Shown here: positions 14,292 through 17,495 of the stretch, in pieces
How positions within the stretch are numbered: position 1 is the first letter of the stretch
Layout: each line of letters opens with the position of its first letter
From: Comamonadaceae bacterium
Lineage (GTDB): Bacteria; Pseudomonadota; Gammaproteobacteria; Burkholderiales; Burkholderiaceae_C
DNA: 17,495 bases
Reading direction: 5' to 3'
Assembly: GCA_947478935.1 (NCBI GenBank)
Contig: CANJXV010000022.1
Span: 1 to 17,495 of the forward strand
Translations under genes and position numbers: made by a program
The notes under the pieces: generated by a model
Databases searched by the model: none
The model's input: only the letters and a program-made list of their open reading frames with translations
What the model was told of the DNA's origin: nothing

Positions 14292-16688
14292 CTACTCGAC
14301 GGGAGTCAACTTCGCCACGCTCAGTGCCAGCCATTTGGTGCCGTGGCGGGGGAAGCTGATTTGGGCGCGGGCGTCGGCGCCCTCGCCTTCTAGTGTGAGC
14401 ACCTTGCCTTCGCCAAACTTGTTGTGAAACACCTGCAAGCCCACGCGCAGGCCGTGGGCGGGGTCCGCTTTGCGGGCTACGGGCGGGCCGGCGTTATAGG
14501 TCTCGGTGCGAGGACTGGCGGTCGGCGCCTGCCAGGCTGGCGTGCTGCTGCCAGCCCAAGGGCTGCGCGCGGGCGCGCGCTTGGGGGTGAGGAACTTCAG
14601 GCTGCTCTCGGGCAGCTCATCAAAAAAGCGGCTTTTCAGGTTGTAGCGCGTTTGGCCATGCAGCATGCGGGTTTGTGAATGGCTGAGGTAGAGCCGGTCG
14701 CGGGCCCGGGTGATGGCGACGTACATCAGGCGGCGCTCTTCTTCGAGTCCATCGCGGTCGCTCATGGCGTTTTCGTGCGGAAACAGGCCCTCTTCCATTC
14801 CTGTGATGAATACGCAATCAAACTCCAGCCCTTTAGCCGAATGCACGGTCATGAGCTGCACCGCGTCCTGCCCAGCCTGGGCCATGTTGTCGCCCGCTTC
14901 TAGGGCGGCGTGGGTTAAGAAAGCTGTCAAGGGCGAAAGGGTTTCGCCGGTGTCGCCAAACTCGGGCTCCTCCGAGGCGGATAGGTCAGCGGCTTGCTGC
15001 GCCTGCATGTCGGACGCGTCCGCGACCGGCGCGTTGCCAGCGGCCCCAGCAAGCGCGGCTTCCTGGCGACCAAAGCCTTCCAGCCGCACAAAGCTTTCGG
15101 CGGCGTTGACCAGCTCTTCCAAGTTTTCGATGCGGTCTTCGCCTTCGCGGTCTAGGCGGTAATGCTCCAACAAGCCACTGTGCTCCAGCATGGTGGCCAC
15201 AATATCGCGCAAGCTGCTGGTAGCGGTTTGCTCGCGCAGCACATCGATCTTGGCGACAAAAGCAGATATCAGTGCGCCGGGCCGCCCCTTGAGGGCACTG
15301 ACTGCATCATGCAGCGAGCAGCCCAGTTCTTTGGCGATGTCTTGCAATTGCTCCAAACTTCGCGCCCCTATGCCTCGGGCCGGGAAGTTGACCACGCGCA
15401 TAAAGCTGGTGTCGTCGCGCGGATTGGAGAGCAAGCGTAAATAGGCCAAAGCGTGCTTGATTTCGGCGCGCTCGAAAAAGCGCAATCCGCCATACACGCG
15501 GTAGGCGATGCCTGCGTTGAACAAGGCGGTTTCAATGACGCGGCTTTGCGCATTGCTGCGGTAGAGCACGGCGATTTCGGAATGCGGATACCCTTCGCCC
15601 AAGCCGGGTTTGCCCGATTCCATCAGGTAGCGCATTTCAGAAACCATCCATTGCGCTTCTTCAAAATCACTGGGCGCCTCATAGACGCGCACGGCTTCGC
15701 CCGGGCCCTGGTCAGTGCGTAGGTTTTTACCCAGGCGTCGGCTGTTGTGGCTGATCAGCGCATTGGCCGAATCCAGAATGTGGCTGTGACTGCGGTAGTT
15801 TTGCTCCAGCTTGATTTGGTGCTCTACCGCAAATTCGCGCACAAAGTCGGCCATATTGCCCACGCGTGCGCCACGAAATGCGTAAATGCTCTGGTCGTCA
15901 TCGCCCACGGCCAGCACTGCGCCGCCGGGGCGCGCACTGTTACTGTCGGCGCCGTCCTGCTTGCCCGCCAGCATCTTGATCCAGGCGTATTGCAGTTTGT
16001 TGGTGTCTTGAAACTCGTCGATCAGAATATGGCGAAAGCGCCATTGGTAGTGTTCGCGGATGGCGGCATGGTCGCGCAGCACTTCGTAGCTTCGCAACAT
16101 CAGCTCACCAAAGTCCACCACGCCTTCGCGCTGGCACTGCTCTTCGTAGAGCTGGTACAGCTCGGCCTTACGGCGGGTGTCGCTATCGCGCACTGGCACA
16201 TCCTGCGGGCGCATTCCCTCTTCTTTGCAGTTAGAAATAAACCAACTCAGTTGCTTGGGAGGAAAACGGTCTTCGTCTACTGCCAGTTGCTTGCACAAGC
16301 GCTTGACGGCGCTGAGTTGGTCTTGCGTGTCCAAAATCTGGAAGGTCTGGGGCAAGGCGGCGGTTTTGAAATGCGTTCGCAAAAATCGGTTGCACAGACC
16401 GTGGAAAGTGCCAATCCACATGCCACGCACCGAAATCGGCAGCATGGCCGTCAGGCGGGCGACCATCTCTTTGGCGGCTTTGTTGGTAAAGGTGACCGCC
16501 AAAATGCCGCCGGGGTTGATATGGCCCTCTTGCAAGAGCCAGGCGATGCGGGTGGTCAGCACCCGGGTTTTGCCGGAACCGGCCCCCGCCAGGATCAGCG
16601 CATGCTCGGGCGGCAGGGTAACGGCGGCGCGCTGCTCGGGGTTGAGGCTGTCAAGCAAAGGAGAGGGCGCGGTACTGGCAGAAAGCAT
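14292..16688 (-). CDS. uvrD: ATP-dependent DNA helicase UvrD/Rep type
   Basis: Superfamily 1A 3'-5' DNA helicase for nucleotide excision and mismatch repair. From the ATG at 16688 the product has 798 residues. The motifs in order are the Q motif LNPEQRAAV (15-23), Walker A GAGSGKT (35-41), motif Ia TFTNKAAKEM, IDEFQDTN (223-230), VGDDDQSIYAFRG (261-273), LEQNYRSHSHIL, TVHSAKGLEFD and MYVAITRARDRLYLSHS. The C-terminus VGLQVFHNKFGEGKVL to KWLALSVAKL is the Tudor-like end of UvrD, absent from Rep, which favours UvrD over Rep or PcrA. A variable Ala/Asp/Glu-rich insert of about 60 residues sits before motif V. The open frame can be extended to a TTG at 16736, but the ATG is nearer the family start. 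Stops 168 bases before the DksA-like start. Confidence 0.92.
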   Translation of the reverse strand: MLSASTAPSPLLDSLNPEQRAAVTLPPEHALILAGAGSGKTRVLTTRIAWLLQEGHINPGGILAVTFTNKAAKEMVARLTAMLPISVRGMWIGTFHGLCNRFLRTHFKTAALPQTFQILDTQDQLSAVKRLCKQLAVDEDRFPPKQLSWFISNCKEEGMRPQDVPVRDSDTRRKAELYQLYEEQCQREGVVDFGELMLRSYEVLRDHAAIREHYQWRFRHILIDEFQDTNKLQYAWIKMLAGKQDGADSNSARPGGAVLAVGDDDQSIYAFRGARVGNMADFVREFAVEHQIKLEQNYRSHSHILDSANALISHNSRRLGKNLRTDQGPGEAVRVYEAPSDFEEAQWMVSEMRYLMESGKPGLGEGYPHSEIAVLYRSNAQSRVIETALFNAGIAYRVYGGLRFFERAEIKHALAYLRLLSNPRDDTSFMRVVNFPARGIGARSLEQLQDIAKELGCSLHDAVSALKGRPGALISAFVAKIDVLREQTATSSLRDIVATMLEHSGLLEHYRLDREGEDRIENLEELVNAAESFVRLEGFGRQEAALAGAAGNAPVADASDMQAQQAADLSASEEPEFGDTGETLSPLTAFLTHAALEAGDNMAQAGQDAVQLMTVHSAKGLEFDCVFITGMEEGLFPHENAMSDRDGLEEERRLMYVAITRARDRLYLSHSQTRMLHGQTRYNLKSRFFDELPESSLKFLTPKRAPARSPWAGSSTPAWQAPTASPRTETYNAGPPVARKADPAHGLRVGLQVFHNKFGEGKVLTLEGEGADARAQISFPRHGTKWLALSVAKLTPVE

Positions 16689-16703
16689 GCCCGATTGTAG
16701 GAA

Positions 16704-16745
16704 GCCCGGTGCGCCAGCGTCTGTGCGTAAAATCAATCACCGGGC
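16704..16745. repeat. 8-base inverted repeat between uvrD and guaC
   Basis: GCCCGGTG (16704-16711) and CACCGGGC (16738-16745) are perfect inverted repeats separated by 26 bases in the 139-base gap between the divergent uvrD and guaC genes. It could be an operator or an RNA stem in the guaC leader. No known motif is recognised. Confidence 0.35.
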
Positions 16746-16827
16746 CCAAGCATTTGGCGTCCGGTATTTTTTTGCCGGTACCAATCCAAGCGCCTGTTTG
16801 ACGGATGCAACTTTTGGAGCTTGGGTT

Positions 16828-17495
16828 ATGGATATTTTTGATTACGAAAACATTTTGCTGCTGCCCCGCAAGTGCCGGGTAGAAAGCCGGTCCGAATGTG
16901 ATACCAGCGTGGAGCTGGGCGGACGCAGTTTCCGCATGCCGGTGGTACCGGCCAATATGAAGACGGTGGTGGACGAAAGCATTTGCGTCTGGCTGGCGCA
17001 AAACGGCTACTTTTATGTCATGCACCGCTTTGACCTGGACAATGTGCGCTTTACCCAGGACATGCGCGCCAAGGGCCTGTATGCATCGATCTCGCTGGGC
17101 GTCAAGCAGGCCGATTACCAGACCGTGGACCGGCTGTGCGAATTGGGCCTCACCCCCGACTACATCACCATCGACATCGCGCATGGCCATGCCGACAGCG
17201 TGAAAAACATGATTGGCTATATCAAGCAACATTTGCCCGCCAGCTTTGTGATCGCCGGTAATGTGGGCACGCCCGAGGCGGTGATCGACCTGGAAAACTG
17301 GGGCGCCGATGCGACCAAGGTCGGCATCGGGCCGGGTAAGGTGTGCATCACCAAGCTCAAAACCGGCTTTGGCACTGGTGGCTGGCAACTGAGCGCGCTC
17401 AAGTGGTGTGCGCGCGTGGCGACCAAGCCCATCATCGCCGACGGCGGCATCCGCGACCATGGCGATATCGCCAAAAGCATACGCTTTGGCGCGTC
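16828..17495 (+). CDS. guaC: GMP reductase GuaC (3' end cut by window edge)
   Basis: Reduces GMP to IMP with NADPH and release of ammonia, letting the cell convert guanine to adenine nucleotides. The 222 complete codons in the window match the short bacterial (Bacillus-type) GuaC closely: NILLLPRKCRVESRSECDTSV, PVVPANMKTVVDE, YFYVMHRFDLDN, DYITIDIAHGHADSVKNMI, FVIAGNVGTPEAV, ATKVGIGPGKVCITKLKTGFG with the active cysteine, and PIIADGGIRDHGDIAKSIRFG. IMP dehydrogenase is excluded by the absence of CBS domains and by this GuaC-specific GKVCITK loop. The start has GGAG nine bases upstream. Diverges from uvrD. The right end is open, so integrity downstream of residue 222 cannot be judged. Confidence 0.94.
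   Translation, partial: MDIFDYENILLLPRKCRVESRSECDTSVELGGRSFRMPVVPANMKTVVDESICVWLAQNGYFYVMHRFDLDNVRFTQDMRAKGLYASISLGVKQADYQTVDRLCELGLTPDYITIDIAHGHADSVKNMIGYIKQHLPASFVIAGNVGTPEAVIDLENWGADATKVGIGPGKVCITKLKTGFGTGGWQLSALKWCARVATKPIIADGGIRDHGDIAKSIRFGA

Noticed and set aside
13764..14393. A 209-codon open frame on the plus strand
   Set aside because: It is antisense to the DksA-like gene and the end of uvrD; the zinc finger cysteines on the other strand show which strand codes.
15747..16700. A 317-codon open frame on the plus strand
   Set aside because: It lies entirely antisense to uvrD, whose helicase motifs are unmistakable; long antisense frames are expected in GC-rich coding DNA, and the product resembles no protein.
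16651..17460. A 269-codon open frame on the minus strand
   Set aside because: It is antisense to guaC, which is clearly the real gene, and has no recognisable domain.

Overview
The window looks like chromosomal DNA of a betaproteobacterium, probably of the Comamonadaceae/Burkholderiales. This rests on the high GC content, the style of the UvrD, DksA-like and LysE-type proteins, and an IS3-type relic; it is inference, as no 16S gene is present. The theme of the left two thirds is phosphorus scavenging.

Region 1 (1-7338, minus strand) is a carbon-phosphorus (C-P) lyase operon read right to left: phnG-phnH-phnI-phnJ-phnK-phnL-phnM, then phnC and phnD, the latter cut by the window edge. From phnG to phnL every junction overlaps by 4 to 10 bases. 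phnM follows after 27 bases. A gap of 116 bases holding a TGTCAC inverted repeat separates the enzyme block from the phnCD transport genes; phnE is presumably just outside. PhnGHIJ form the core complex, PhnJ is the radical-SAM lyase, PhnK and PhnL are the ABC proteins, PhnM removes pyrophosphate from the ribosyl triphosphate intermediate, and PhnCD import phosphonate.

Region 2 (7339-8954) is a divergent control region with a Pho-box-like site, followed on the plus strand by a 2H phosphoesterase-like protein (DUF1045 / TIGR03223 type) whose stop overlaps the start of phnN. PhnN makes PRPP from ribose 1,5-bisphosphate. No phnP is visible, so the 2H protein is a good candidate for opening the 1,2-cyclic ribose phosphate before PhnN. 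An IS3-type transposase relic lies just downstream.

Region 3 (8955-12533) holds a LysE/RhtB-type exporter on the minus strand. Divergent from it is a well-matched Pho box with a correctly placed -10, leading to a small predicted secreted protein of unknown function and a large PhoA-family alkaline phosphatase. A strong intrinsic terminator closes this unit. Region 3 therefore appears to be a second phosphate-starvation unit.

Region 4 (12534-17495) is more general: a secreted protein of unknown function, a short DksA/TraR-type zinc finger protein (minus), the UvrD/Rep-type DNA helicase (minus), and a divergent, right-truncated GMP reductase gene of the Bacillus type. No gene-free stretch exceeds 300 bases. 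I saw no tRNA, rRNA or CRISPR array.
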